Assembly (NCBI GenBank): GCA_964467315.1
Contig: CAYXSA010000091.1
Span: forward strand, 1-17,102
Source of the DNA: JAAFIM01 sp964467315
GTDB taxonomy: Bacteria; Bacteroidota; Bacteroidia; Chitinophagales; Saprospiraceae
Length of the DNA: 17,102 nucleotides
Direction of reading: 5' to 3'
Part shown: piece after piece, positions 1 to 6,794 of the stretch
How the letters are laid out: every line of letters begins with the position of its first letter
Numbering within the stretch: the first letter of the stretch is position 1
The notes under the pieces: model-generated
Told to the model about the DNA's origin: nothing
Seen by the model: the letters and a program-made list of their open reading frames with translations, nothing else
Database searches by the model: none
Program-made: the position numbers and the translations under genes

Positions 1-53
1 AAAAGTGAAAAGTGAAAAGTGAAAAGTGAAAAGTGAAAAGTGAAAAGTGAAAA
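1..53 (+). repeat. Heptamer array (AAAAGTG)x7
   Basis: Seven perfect tandem copies of AAAAGTG fill positions 1-49, followed by AAAA. The same heptamer, on the other strand, ends the window (17054-17102) and is also found at 16721-16757. The array may continue left of the window. Confidence 0.95.
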
Positions 54-95
54 CGAAGTTAACGCGTAGCGAAAAGTGAAAACGCGTAGCGAAAA
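47..95 (+). repeat. AACGCGTAGCGAAAA direct repeat
   Basis: AACGCGTAGCGAAAA occurs at 61-75 and again at 81-95 (20-bp period), with an AAAAGTG heptamer in between. Positions 47-75 also match the reverse complement of 16845-16873 with about two differences, so the same module sits at both ends of the window in opposite orientation. Confidence 0.85.
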
Positions 96-97
96 TA

Positions 98-166
98 ACA
101 CATAGCACAATAATACTTGCTACCACCGCCGCCGCAAGGCGGCATAGTACCTGAACACAAAGCACA
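98..166 (+). repeat. T-element copy 1 (GNRA-type hairpin repeat)
   Basis: Contains the shared core TACTTGCTACCAC, the hairpin GCCGCC-GCAA-GGCGGC at 128-143, then ATAGTACCT and ACACAAAGCACA. Outer GTAC-containing arms can pair imperfectly around the GC hairpin. Other copies lie at 1885-1961 (-), 2165-2271 (+, different hairpin), 11245-11312 (+) and 13270-13350 (-). No protein-coding potential is seen in 1-192. Confidence 0.8.
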
Positions 167-170
167 ACAT

Positions 171-191
171 TCGTAATTCGTAATTCGTCAT
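171..191 (+). repeat. Heptamer array (TCGTAAT)2(TCGTCAT)
   Basis: Three tandem heptamers, TCGTAAT, TCGTAAT and TCGTCAT, end two bases before the TTG start codon at 193. They occupy the place where a ribosome binding site would normally lie. Confidence 0.9.
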
Positions 192-192
192 T

Positions 193-1878
193 TTGAATAT
201 AGCGCGTTTTATAGCGGCTCGGCTAAATAGTCGCCAAGAAAAATCCTTTTCGCGCTTGATTGTGCGCATTGCGGTAGCTGCCGTCGCCCTTAGTATGATG
301 GTGATGATACTGGCGACGGGCATCGTGCGCGGATTCAAAAACACCATCAGCGAAAAGGTTTTCGGTTTTTGGGGGCATATACATATTAGTGCGGTCTATG
401 GCGCTTCGCATCTGGCTTTTGAGCCTGTGCCCATGTCGAAAAAGCAGCCATTTTATCCGCATTTGGATACGGTGCGCAGCATCATGACGGCGACGGTAGT
501 GGCGGGCGAAAAACCCCAAGAGCATCGGAGTCGGGGCGGCATACGGCATATACAGGTTTTTGCCAATAAAGAGGGCATTATCAAGACGCAGGACGAGATA
601 GAGGGGATAATTTTGCGCGGTATCGGCTCGGATTATGACTGGAAATTTTTGCAGCAGTACATCATAGAGGGCGATACGCTCTCGACAAGCTGCCCAGCCG
701 ATAGTGCCGACGGGATACTACTCTCGGAGGTTACCGCAAGGCGGCTAAAATTGAAGTTGGGCGAGCGCGTGGATATTTATTTTGTCAATTCGGGCGATGC
801 GACCGCGCGGCGTTTTCGGCTCAAGGGCATCTATAAAACGGGCTTGGAGGAGTACGATAGAAAATTTGCCCTCGTCGACATTCGCCAAATCCAACAGCTC
901 AACAACTGGCGACCCTTCCACAACTTCGGCACCGAGCTGGAGTTAAAAGAAGAAAGCGCCGTGCTGGTCGCCCTGACGAATGCCACCATGCCCGAACAGT
1001 TCGCCAATATCCTCACGGAAGGCAGCACACCCGACTGGGAAGATGCCCAAAAATCCGACTGCGTCATCTCGCAGCAGTTTGCCGACTCGCGTAAATTGCG
1101 CGTAGGCGACAGCCTGCGGCTTTCTTACTATGCAAGCACGGATATAGCCGCCACTTACACAGGCGTAGGCGATAGCGCCAAAATCTCTTTGCGCATCAGC
1201 GGCATACACGATGCGCAAAATCGCAGCTCCAATACCACTACCAACTGGCAACCCGTTGTTTTTCTGCCCTATCATGTGCTGCAAAATCTCAACAATTTGC
1301 TGCCCCAGCAGGTATCGGGTTTCGAGGTTTTTATCGAAAATCTCGACGATTTGGACGATTACGGCATCTACATAGAGCACGAGGTTTTGGTCGGTCAGCC
1401 TTACTATTCGAGCACGATTAAGCAGCTCGAACCCACGATTTTCGACTGGCTCAATTTGACGGATATGAACGAACGCATCATCTTGCTGGTGATGATACTC
1501 GTCGCCATCATCAATATGACGACCTCCCTGCTTATCCTCATCTTGGAGCGCACCAATATGATAGGCACGCTCAAAGCCTTAGGGGCGAGCAACTGGACAA
1601 TACGCAGCATTTTTTTGCATTATGCGGCGTACATCATCGGCTACGGCTTATTTTGGGGTAATCTGCTTGCCGTCGCGCTCGCGCTGGCGCAAAACTATTT
1701 CGGGCTGATACAACTCCCCGAAGACCTCTATTATATCTCCTCCGTACCCGTCGAACTCAACGTGCTCACCATGCTCACACTAAACGCGGGCACCCTGTTC
1801 ATCACCTTGCTCGTCCTCATTTTGCCCTCCTATCTGGTCTCGCGCATCGACCCCGTCAAAGCCATACGCTTCAAGTGA
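193..1878 (+). CDS. FtsX-like ABC transporter permease (LolC/E type)
   Basis: This is the inner-membrane subunit of a MacB/LolCDE-type ABC transporter, which typically drives release of lipoproteins or other envelope substrates; no ATPase or partner permease gene is in the window. One N-terminal membrane segment (about residues 23-46) is followed by a large periplasmic region. Three C-terminal segments (about 427-451, 473-500, 525-550) carry the FtsX-family signature LERTNMIGTLKALGASNW and end with RIDPVKAIRF. The start is TTG, because an in-frame TAA lies at 181-183 and only ATT (190) and TTG (193) fall between. At 561 residues it is longer than the roughly 400 I expect for the Bacteroidota family. 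The surplus seems to be a second copy of a periplasmic module (about 174-240 and 289-367). The family call is firm, the substrate unknown. Confidence 0.9.
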   Translation: MNIARFIAARLNSRQEKSFSRLIVRIAVAAVALSMMVMILATGIVRGFKNTISEKVFGFWGHIHISAVYGASHLAFEPVPMSKKQPFYPHLDTVRSIMTATVVAGEKPQEHRSRGGIRHIQVFANKEGIIKTQDEIEGIILRGIGSDYDWKFLQQYIIEGDTLSTSCPADSADGILLSEVTARRLKLKLGERVDIYFVNSGDATARRFRLKGIYKTGLEEYDRKFALVDIRQIQQLNNWRPFHNFGTELELKEESAVLVALTNATMPEQFANILTEGSTPDWEDAQKSDCVISQQFADSRKLRVGDSLRLSYYASTDIAATYTGVGDSAKISLRISGIHDAQNRSSNTTTNWQPVVFLPYHVLQNLNNLLPQQVSGFEVFIENLDDLDDYGIYIEHEVLVGQPYYSSTIKQLEPTIFDWLNLTDMNERIILLVMILVAIINMTTSLLILILERTNMIGTLKALGASNWTIRSIFLHYAAYIIGYGLFWGNLLAVALALAQNYFGLIQLPEDLYYISSVPVELNVLTMLTLNAGTLFITLLVLILPSYLVSRIDPVKAIRFK

Positions 1879-1884
1879 GTTACG

Positions 1885-1961
1885 AATGTGCTTTGTGTCG
1901 TAGGTTTTGCTTTGTGTCGTAGGTACTATGCCGCCTTGCGGCGGCAGTGGTAGCAAGTACT
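1885..1961 (-). repeat. T-element copy 2
   Basis: Reverse-complement copy of the T-element: hairpin GCCGCC-TTGC-GGCGGC at 1930-1945, with TGCTTTGTGTCGTAGG present twice on its left. It begins 6 bases after the permease stop codon, preceded by GTTACGAATG, a single heptamer-like unit. Confidence 0.8.
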
Positions 1962-1980
1962 TGAGCTGCCGACTAAAAAT

Positions 1981-2001
1981 TCGTCATTCGTCATTCGTCA
2001 T
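1981..2001 (+). repeat. Heptamer array (TCGTCAT)3
   Basis: Three perfect tandem copies of TCGTCAT. The array lies between T-element copy 2 and G-element copy A. Gap 1879-2271 (393 bp) therefore consists almost wholly of repeats: T-element, heptamers, G-element, T-element variant. Confidence 0.92.
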
Positions 2002-2007
2002 TCAAAA

Positions 2008-2120
2008 GGGCGGGTCGGCGCTCCCCGCCGCTAACGCGGCTTAAAGGTCGCGCCGTCGGGCTATCCGCTACATCGCCTTCGCGCCTTTGGCGCTCGGCGG
2101 TTCCGCTACTATCCCTCCCG
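2008..2120 (+). repeat. G-element copy A (GC-rich structured repeat)
   Basis: Carries the two fixed boxes CTATCC at 2061-2066 and 2109-2114. Between them is a nested hairpin (CGCC...GGCG outside, GCGCC-TTT-GGCGC inside). The 5' part has CCGCCGCTAACGCGGC followed by TTAAAGGTCGCG. The 3' hairpins seen in copies D and F are missing, so this copy is truncated on the right. Confidence 0.75.
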
Positions 2121-2164
2121 CAAATAAGGATTTAAAGTATATCAAAAAAAATGCGCGCCTGCGC

Positions 2165-2271
2165 GTACTTGCTACCAGCGTTGCGATAGCAACGCCGTAC
2201 CAGCGACGCGAGCCAAAGGCGAGCGGCGCAGTACCTACGACACAAAGCACAAGCTACGACACAAAGCACAT
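2165..2271 (+). repeat. T-element copy 3, variant hairpin
   Basis: Shares GTACTTGCTACCA, GTACC and the ACACAAAGCACA tail with the other T-elements, but the central hairpin is GCGTTGC-GATA-GCAACGC (2178-2195). The tail CTACGACACAAAGCACA is duplicated (2234-2250, 2253-2269) and ends directly before the gpsA start codon. Confidence 0.7.
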
Positions 2272-3294
2272 ATGATACATCAACAAGTTGCCGTCATCGG
2301 CGCGGGAAGTTTCGGCATAGCGGTAGCCGATTTATTGTCGGAGAATACGCGGGTGATGTTATACGCTCGTCGGACGGAGGTTGTAGAGGCTATCCAGCGG
2401 CGAGAAGGTGAGTATGCGGGTTTATCCGATAAAATCAGCACGCATAGCGACTTGGGCGAGATAGCGCGGGCTTGTACTTTGATATTTATCATGGTGCCTT
2501 CGCAGTCTTTTCGCGCTTTGATGCGAGAACTTAGTCCGCATCTTAGCCCCTCGCATCTGATAATACACGGTACGAAGGGTTTGGATATATCTTTGTCGCC
2601 TGCGGGCAAGCCGATAAATCCGAAATTCATACGCACCATGAGCCAAGTCATCGCGGAGGAAAGCGTCGTTTGCCGCATCGGTTGCCTATCGGGCCCCAAC
2701 CTTGCGGGCGAGATACGCGCCCGACAGCCTGCCGCTACCCTACTAAGCTCCCGTTTTAAGGAAGTCATCAAAGCGGGGCAAAGCGTGCTGCGCTCGCCGC
2801 GCTTTTTGGTCTACGGCAACGAAGATATTTTGGGCGTAGAGCTGGCGGGCACGCTCAAAAATATCATGGCGCTGGCGGCGGGAATTTTGGCAGGTAGGGA
2901 CTGGGGCAAAAACGTCTGGGCGCTACTCGTTACGCGCGGACTTTCCGAGATGGTGCACATCGGCAAAGCGATGGGCGCAGACGTAAAAGCATTTTTGGGC
3001 ATCGCAGGCATTGGCGACTTAGTCGCTACAGCAGCCTCCACCCAAAGCCGAAACTACAGCGTCGGCTACCGATTGGCAAGAGGCGAAAAAATTAGCGAAA
3101 TACTGAGCAGCATGAACGAGGTCGCCGAAGGCGTGCGCACCCTCGAAATCGTCAAAGCCCTCGTTTCCTCCCTAAAAATCACCACCCCCATCACGGAAGT
3201 CTTACACCGCATTTTCTTCAAAGAAATGGAAGTCGATACCGCCATCAAATATCTCATGCACTACCCCTACGCCATTGACGTAGACTATATATAA
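2272..3294 (+). CDS. gpsA: NAD(P)-dependent glycerol-3-phosphate dehydrogenase
   Basis: Cytoplasmic enzyme that reduces dihydroxyacetone phosphate to sn-glycerol-3-phosphate for phospholipid synthesis. The N-terminal Rossmann fold has GAGSFG at residues 10-15. Further family motifs are SGPNLAGEI (140-148), VELAGTLKN with the conserved lysine K196, GIAGIGDLVATA (about 243-254), SRNYSVG (259-265) and EVAEGVRT (283-290). The length of 340 residues is normal for the family. The ATG at 2272 is well placed, eight codons before the Rossmann motif. The gene is 23 bp from the TonB_C gene downstream and probably heads an operon with it and the potassium channel. T-element copy 3 directly abuts the start codon. 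Confidence 0.96.
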   Translation: MIHQQVAVIGAGSFGIAVADLLSENTRVMLYARRTEVVEAIQRREGEYAGLSDKISTHSDLGEIARACTLIFIMVPSQSFRALMRELSPHLSPSHLIIHGTKGLDISLSPAGKPINPKFIRTMSQVIAEESVVCRIGCLSGPNLAGEIRARQPAATLLSSRFKEVIKAGQSVLRSPRFLVYGNEDILGVELAGTLKNIMALAAGILAGRDWGKNVWALLVTRGLSEMVHIGKAMGADVKAFLGIAGIGDLVATAASTQSRNYSVGYRLARGEKISEILSSMNEVAEGVRTLEIVKALVSSLKITTPITEVLHRIFFKEMEVDTAIKYLMHYPYAIDVDYI

Positions 3295-3312
3295 GTACAA
3301 AAGCAAAGAAAA

Positions 3313-3370
3313 TCTGTGTGCTAAAAAAAATCTGTGTATATCTGTTTTTGTCTGTACAAATCTGTGTGCT
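3313..3370 (+). repeat. TCTGT 10-bp periodic repeat
   Basis: TCTGT recurs at 3331, 3341, 3351 and 3361, exactly 10 bp apart, with a further copy at 3313. The first and last units share TCTGTGTGCTAA. The repeat overlaps the start and signal-peptide codons of the following gene. Confidence 0.8.
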
Positions 3371-4148
3371 AAGTTTTTTGCTGCCTGCCTTGCTTTCTGC
3401 GCAGGCGGATAGCGTATTTTCGGCTGCCGATTTGGTACAGGCTCCCCTTTTCGAGGGCTGCGATGATGCGCTCATCAGCTTACGCCAGCAAAAAAAATGC
3501 TCGCAGGAAAAACTTAGCGCCTTCATCGCCCAAAACCTCCAGTATCCCGACTCCGCCAAAGCCAAAGGTACGGAGGGTTTAGTCGTCGTTCGGCTGATAA
3601 TCAACGCCGAAGGCTATGTGCAGCAGTCCGAACTTTTGCACGATGCGGGCGACTTCTGCGGTAGGGAAGCCCTGCGTTTGAGTCGTATGCTGCCCCGCTT
3701 TGTCCCCGCCCGCCATGCCGATGGCTCGGCGGTAGCCTGCTTTCTGCTGCTGCCCATTCGTTTTAGCTTGGGGCTTGAAAGCGTTTCCCCTTACGATGAC
3801 CAATATCGGCTGCATTGGGGCAATATCTACACCGATAGCCTCCACGCCGAACAACTGCAAAAGCTGCTCACTCTGCCCCCCCAAATCCGCGACCACTACG
3901 GCAATACCTACCCCATCCTTCGCATAGAAATCTCCCTCATTCGCGGCAGCCAAATACATACAGAAATAGCCCGCTCCGAGATACCCAACAAAGAAATGCG
4001 CCGCCGCTTTGCCCGCCCCAGCGTAGGCAGTACCCTCGTTTTGAAGGTGGAAGCAGAAAACGCCGAAAAAGGCGAACGCATCCCCCTGCTTCGAGAGTAC
4101 CAAATCCTGCCCGCCCCGCCCAAAGGCAAGAAAAAAGCCAAACCATGA
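3318..4148 (+). CDS. Secreted TonB C-terminal-domain protein
   Basis: Exported protein with a TonB_C fold at about residues 62-151. The Bacteroidota signature is visible: LFEGCDD (44-50), CSQEKLSAFIAQNLQYP (61-77), EGLVVVRLIINAEGYV (86-101), EALRLSRMLPRFVPARHADG (about 117-136) and a final LPIRF. TonB itself has a transmembrane anchor and a proline-rich linker. Here there is a cleavable-type signal peptide (KK, then a hydrophobic run ending at about LLSAQA, residue 30) and no linker, so energy transduction is doubtful; a structural or adaptor role in the periplasm is as likely. Residues 152-276 are not recognised and end in a lysine-rich tail. The start is GTG at 3318, and the signal peptide is encoded by the 10-bp TCTGT repeat. 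The last 4 bp overlap the channel gene. Confidence 0.8.
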   Translation: MLKKICVYLFLSVQICVLSFLLPALLSAQADSVFSAADLVQAPLFEGCDDALISLRQQKKCSQEKLSAFIAQNLQYPDSAKAKGTEGLVVVRLIINAEGYVQQSELLHDAGDFCGREALRLSRMLPRFVPARHADGSAVACFLLLPIRFSLGLESVSPYDDQYRLHWGNIYTDSLHAEQLQKLLTLPPQIRDHYGNTYPILRIEISLIRGSQIHTEIARSEIPNKEMRRRFARPSVGSTLVLKVEAENAEKGERIPLLREYQILPAPPKGKKKAKP

Positions 4149-5251
4149 CGATGCCGCCGCCGCATAACACTCACACGCAGCCCGCGCATACCGAATTTTT
4201 GCCCGCCCTGCACCTACGCCGCAGACATCAGGCGCTTTTTAAGCGTTTTTTGCGCCGCTTTGCCCTCGCCATCACCCTGCTGCTGACTACCATACTCACG
4301 GGCATCATTGGCTTTATCTGGATTTCGGGCTACAGCCTGCTCGAAGCCTTTTATATGACCATCATCACCCTCGCCTCCGTCGGCTACGGCGAAGTGAAAC
4401 CCTTAGACCCCAGCGGGCAAATTTTTGCCTCCCTACTCATCGTTTTCAATATGGGCATTTTCGCCTATTCCCTCGCCGTCGTCTCCGCTTTTTTGATAGA
4501 GGGCGACCTGCAAACTTTTCTAAAATACAGAAACGTGTACAAAAAAATCGATAATATGAGCGGGCATACTGTCATCTGCGGCTTCGGCAGACATGGCAAA
4601 GAAATCGCCCAGCAACTGCATCGCCTACGCCTGCCCTTCGTCGTCATAGAGCAAAACGCCGAACTACTCGAAGCCCTGCGCGCCTCCTCCTACCTCTTTT
4701 TGGAGGGCGATGCCACCAACGACCACCTTTTATGCGATGCGGGCATTATGCGTGCCAAAGCCATCATCATCACCTTCGGCGAAGACGCTTTCAATGCCTA
4801 TACCGTCATCACCGCCCGACAACTCAACCCCAATATACAGATAATCACCCGCGCCTCCTCGCCCGCTATGCAAAGCAAACTCCTACGCGCGGGCGCAAAT
4901 CATATCATCATGTCCGAGCTTATCGGCGGCTATTATATGGCGACGCTCGTGCATCAGCCCGAAGCCATCGCCTTTTTTAATATGCTCACCAACCTGCGCG
5001 GCACCAGCATTCACTTCCGCGAAGTCGGCTACGAGGAGCTAAAAACCGAATTTCAGGACAAAACCATACGCGAACTCGCCATTTATTCGCGCACGGGCGC
5101 TAACGTTATCGGTATGCAAAAACCCGATGGCAAGTACATCATCAACCCCATCGCCGAAACCTATATTTTGCCCCATACGCGGCTCATCGTCTTGGGCGAT
5201 AAAGTACAGATGCAGCGATTTGCGGACAGCGTGCTCAAAGAAAAAAGATAA
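4145..5251 (+). CDS. Two-TM potassium channel with RCK (TrkA) domains
   Basis: Inner-membrane potassium channel of the MthK/Kch type, gated by a cytoplasmic RCK ring. TM1 is about residues 39-60, the pore helix about 64-76, the selectivity filter SVGYG at 78-82 and TM2 about 92-116. A TrkA_N Rossmann domain follows with GFGRHG (146-151) and the acidic end of strand beta-2 (VVIEQN). A TrkA_C domain occupies about 285-366. The filter begins with Ser instead of the commoner Thr, a tolerated variant. The ATG overlaps the stop of the TonB_C gene as ATGA, indicating translational coupling. The gating ligand (Ca2+, nucleotide or other) cannot be read from the sequence. Confidence 0.92.
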   Translation: MTMPPPHNTHTQPAHTEFLPALHLRRRHQALFKRFLRRFALAITLLLTTILTGIIGFIWISGYSLLEAFYMTIITLASVGYGEVKPLDPSGQIFASLLIVFNMGIFAYSLAVVSAFLIEGDLQTFLKYRNVYKKIDNMSGHTVICGFGRHGKEIAQQLHRLRLPFVVIEQNAELLEALRASSYLFLEGDATNDHLLCDAGIMRAKAIIITFGEDAFNAYTVITARQLNPNIQIITRASSPAMQSKLLRAGANHIIMSELIGGYYMATLVHQPEAIAFFNMLTNLRGTSIHFREVGYEELKTEFQDKTIRELAIYSRTGANVIGMQKPDGKYIINPIAETYILPHTRLIVLGDKVQMQRFADSVLKEKR

Positions 5252-5291
5252 AATTTGCCGCTGATTGCGTACTTTTGGGCGTTTTTTAATT

Positions 5292-5456
5292 TGGGCCTGC
5301 CCGCCGCGCCGCCTACCGCGCCAAAGGGGCGCGGTAGAGGGCAGACACATTGGTCTGCCCCTACGCGGCGCGGGGTCGGGCTATCCGCTCCAGCCCTTCG
5401 CTTCGCTACGGGCTTCCGCTCCTATCCCTCAGGCATTGCGCGCAATGCGCGCTTCC
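5292..5456 (+). repeat. G-element copy B with extra palindromes
   Basis: The fixed boxes CTATCC lie at 5381-5386 and 5422-5427, with an AGCCC...GGGCT stem between them. The 5' part carries a perfect 10-bp stem, CTACCGCGCC / GGCGCGGTAG (5313-5322, 5328-5337), and then GGGCAGAC / GTCTGCCC (5339-5346, 5353-5360). ATTGCGCGCAAT (5435-5446) is a perfect palindrome at the right end. The gap 5252-5486 holds only this element and the heptamers after it. Confidence 0.75.
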
Positions 5457-5484
5457 TAACTTGTAACTTGTAACTCGTAACTCA
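5457..5484 (+). repeat. Heptamer array (TAACTTG)2(TAACTCG)(TAACTCA)
   Basis: Four tandem heptamers ending two bases before the ATG at 5487. No complementary partner array was seen in the same gap. Confidence 0.92.
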
Positions 5485-5486
5485 AC

Positions 5487-6536
5487 ATGAAAGGCTCGTT
5501 TTTTGGTTTTCTGCTGCTGTTTGTTCTGCTGTCCTCCTCCTCGTATACGTCGGCGCAAACCCTATATAAGGTATCTTCTATCGGTTTCTACAACTTAGAA
5601 AACCTGTTTGATACGCTCGATACAGAGGGCACTAACGATTTTGAGTTTACGCCCAAAGGCGAAATGCGCTACAATACGCGCGTTTATACCGAAAAGCTGC
5701 AAAATCTTTCCTCCGTTATCGCGCAGCTCGCGCCCGATGCACCCGATGGCGTGGCTATCTTGGGCGTGTCGGAGATAGAAAACCGCGCCGTACTCGAAGA
5801 CTTGGTAAAACACCCCAATCTCGCCCATCGCAAATACAATGTTATCCATTTTGAGGGACCCGATAAGCGGGGCGTAGACATCGGCTTGCTTTATCAGCCC
5901 AAATACTTCGAGGTATTGAGTGCGCGCCCTTTGCCCGTTTCGGGTGTCTTGGAAAATGGGGATTCGCTTTTTACGCGGGATATTTTGCTGGTTTCTGGTC
6001 TGTTTATGGGCGAGCCCCTGCACGTCATGGTCGGGCACTGGCCTTCTCGAAGAGGGGGCGAAGTAGCGAGTGAGCCCCTGCGCAAGCGCGCCGCTGGCGT
6101 TTGCCGCCGCGCTGCTGACTCTATTTTCCTCAAAGAGCCCAATGCCAAAATCGCCATCATGGGCGACTTAAACGATGACCCCACCAACGAAAGCATCGAA
6201 AAGGTCATAGGCGCAAAGGGCGATATGAAAAAAGTCGAAGCCAAAGGCTTTTTTAATCCCTTTTACAAGCTCTTTCAAAAGGGTATCGGCTCACACGCCT
6301 TCAATGATGCTTGGGGCTTGTTTGACCAGATTTTGATAACGCATGCCTTTTTAGACAAAGCCCAAAGCGGCTTATACTTCCACAAAGCAGAAGTATTTAA
6401 TAAGCCGTTTTTGACCAGCAAAACGGGGCGTTTCAAGGGCTACCCGTTCCGTACCTATTCCTTTGGCGAGTACATCGGCGGCTACAGCGACCACTATCCG
6501 ACCTTTATCTACGTGCGCAAATCAGCAGCGAAATAG
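5487..6536 (+). CDS. Secreted endonuclease/exonuclease/phosphatase-family protein
   Basis: Member of the EEP fold (DNase I-like, metal-dependent phosphodiesterases and phosphatases). The N-terminus is a signal peptide, cleaved at about SAQ (residues 22-24), so it acts in the periplasm or outside. Active-site motifs are in the usual order: FYNLENLFD (34-42, N37/E39), GVSEIEN with E96, GVDIGLLY (129-136), GHWPSRRGG with H184, GDLNDDP with D227 and N229, GLFDQILI (D280), and the final SDHYP with D335 and H336. All catalytic positions appear intact. Bacteroidota have many such proteins annotated only as EEP family. The substrate (extracellular DNA, phosphoinositide or another phosphodiester) is unknown. 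Heptamer repeats abut both the start codon and the TAG stop. Confidence 0.9.
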   Translation: MKGSFFGFLLLFVLLSSSSYTSAQTLYKVSSIGFYNLENLFDTLDTEGTNDFEFTPKGEMRYNTRVYTEKLQNLSSVIAQLAPDAPDGVAILGVSEIENRAVLEDLVKHPNLAHRKYNVIHFEGPDKRGVDIGLLYQPKYFEVLSARPLPVSGVLENGDSLFTRDILLVSGLFMGEPLHVMVGHWPSRRGGEVASEPLRKRAAGVCRRAADSIFLKEPNAKIAIMGDLNDDPTNESIEKVIGAKGDMKKVEAKGFFNPFYKLFQKGIGSHAFNDAWGLFDQILITHAFLDKAQSGLYFHKAEVFNKPFLTSKTGRFKGYPFRTYSFGEYIGGYSDHYPTFIYVRKSAAK

Positions 6537-6557
6537 TTACGAGTTACGAATTACGAA
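6537..6557 (+). repeat. Heptamer array (TTACGAG)(TTACGAA)2, left arm
   Basis: Starts at the very next base after the TAG stop codon (6534-6536). Its reverse complement (TAACTCG type) appears at 6597-6627. Confidence 0.92.
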
Positions 6558-6566
6558 TTTTGCGCA

Positions 6567-6596
6567 TAAGTCATTGATAATAAAGTATTTACATAA
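6567..6596 (+). repeat. TTGATAAT module, copy 1
   Basis: TAAGTCATTGATAATAAAG followed by TATTTACATAA. It aligns with 16805-16838 (TTGATAATCAAGTATTT). In both cases the module sits between a heptamer array and its inverted partner, and a G-element follows. Confidence 0.65.
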
Positions 6597-6627
6597 AACT
6601 CGTAACTCATAACTCGTAACTCGTAAC
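6597..6627 (+). repeat. Heptamer array (TAACTCG)n, right arm
   Basis: AACTCG, TAACTCA, TAACTCG, TAACTCG and a partial TAAC. It is the reverse complement of the array at 6537-6557, so the two arms could pair across about 40 nt. Confidence 0.9.
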
Positions 6628-6630
6628 TTT

Positions 6631-6771
6631 CGCGTGAGGGATAGCAGTGGAAGCGCCGTAGGCGCTGCAACGAATAGCCCGACCCCGCGACGGTAGAGCC
6701 GTAGTATGCGTAGCATGCTACGGCTCCCGCCTGCGCCCCTTTGGCGCAGGCGGCGGAGCGGGGGCACGCCC
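6631..6771 (-). repeat. G-element copy C
   Basis: Inverted copy. The boxes read GGATAG (6639-6644) and GAATAG (6672-6677) on the plus strand, with AGCGCC-GTA-GGCGCT between them (6652-6666). Two further perfect stems follow: AGCCGTAG / CTACGGCT (6697-6704, 6718-6725) and CCGCCTGCGCC / GGCGCAGGCGG (6727-6737, 6743-6753). It ends with the conserved GCGGGGGCACGCCC. The gap 6537-6794 holds only repeats. Confidence 0.75.
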
Positions 6772-6794
6772 AAAAAAAAATAAAAATACAGGAT

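Noticed and set aside
1..53. Possible CRISPR array from regular direct repeats
   Set aside because: Units are contiguous 7-mers with no spacers, and there are no cas genes.
5255..5473. Short open frames inside the GC-rich repeats (also 2087-2275, 11421-11627, 13504-13851, 6537-6836)
   Set aside because: They consist of repeat sequence, have no recognisable domain, and overlapping frames are equally open because the G-elements are GC-rich.
6741..6794. TTG start at 6741 for the CARF-AAA+ gene
   Set aside because: The extra 18 residues are encoded by G-element copy C; the ATG at 6795 opens a normal lysine-rich N-terminus.
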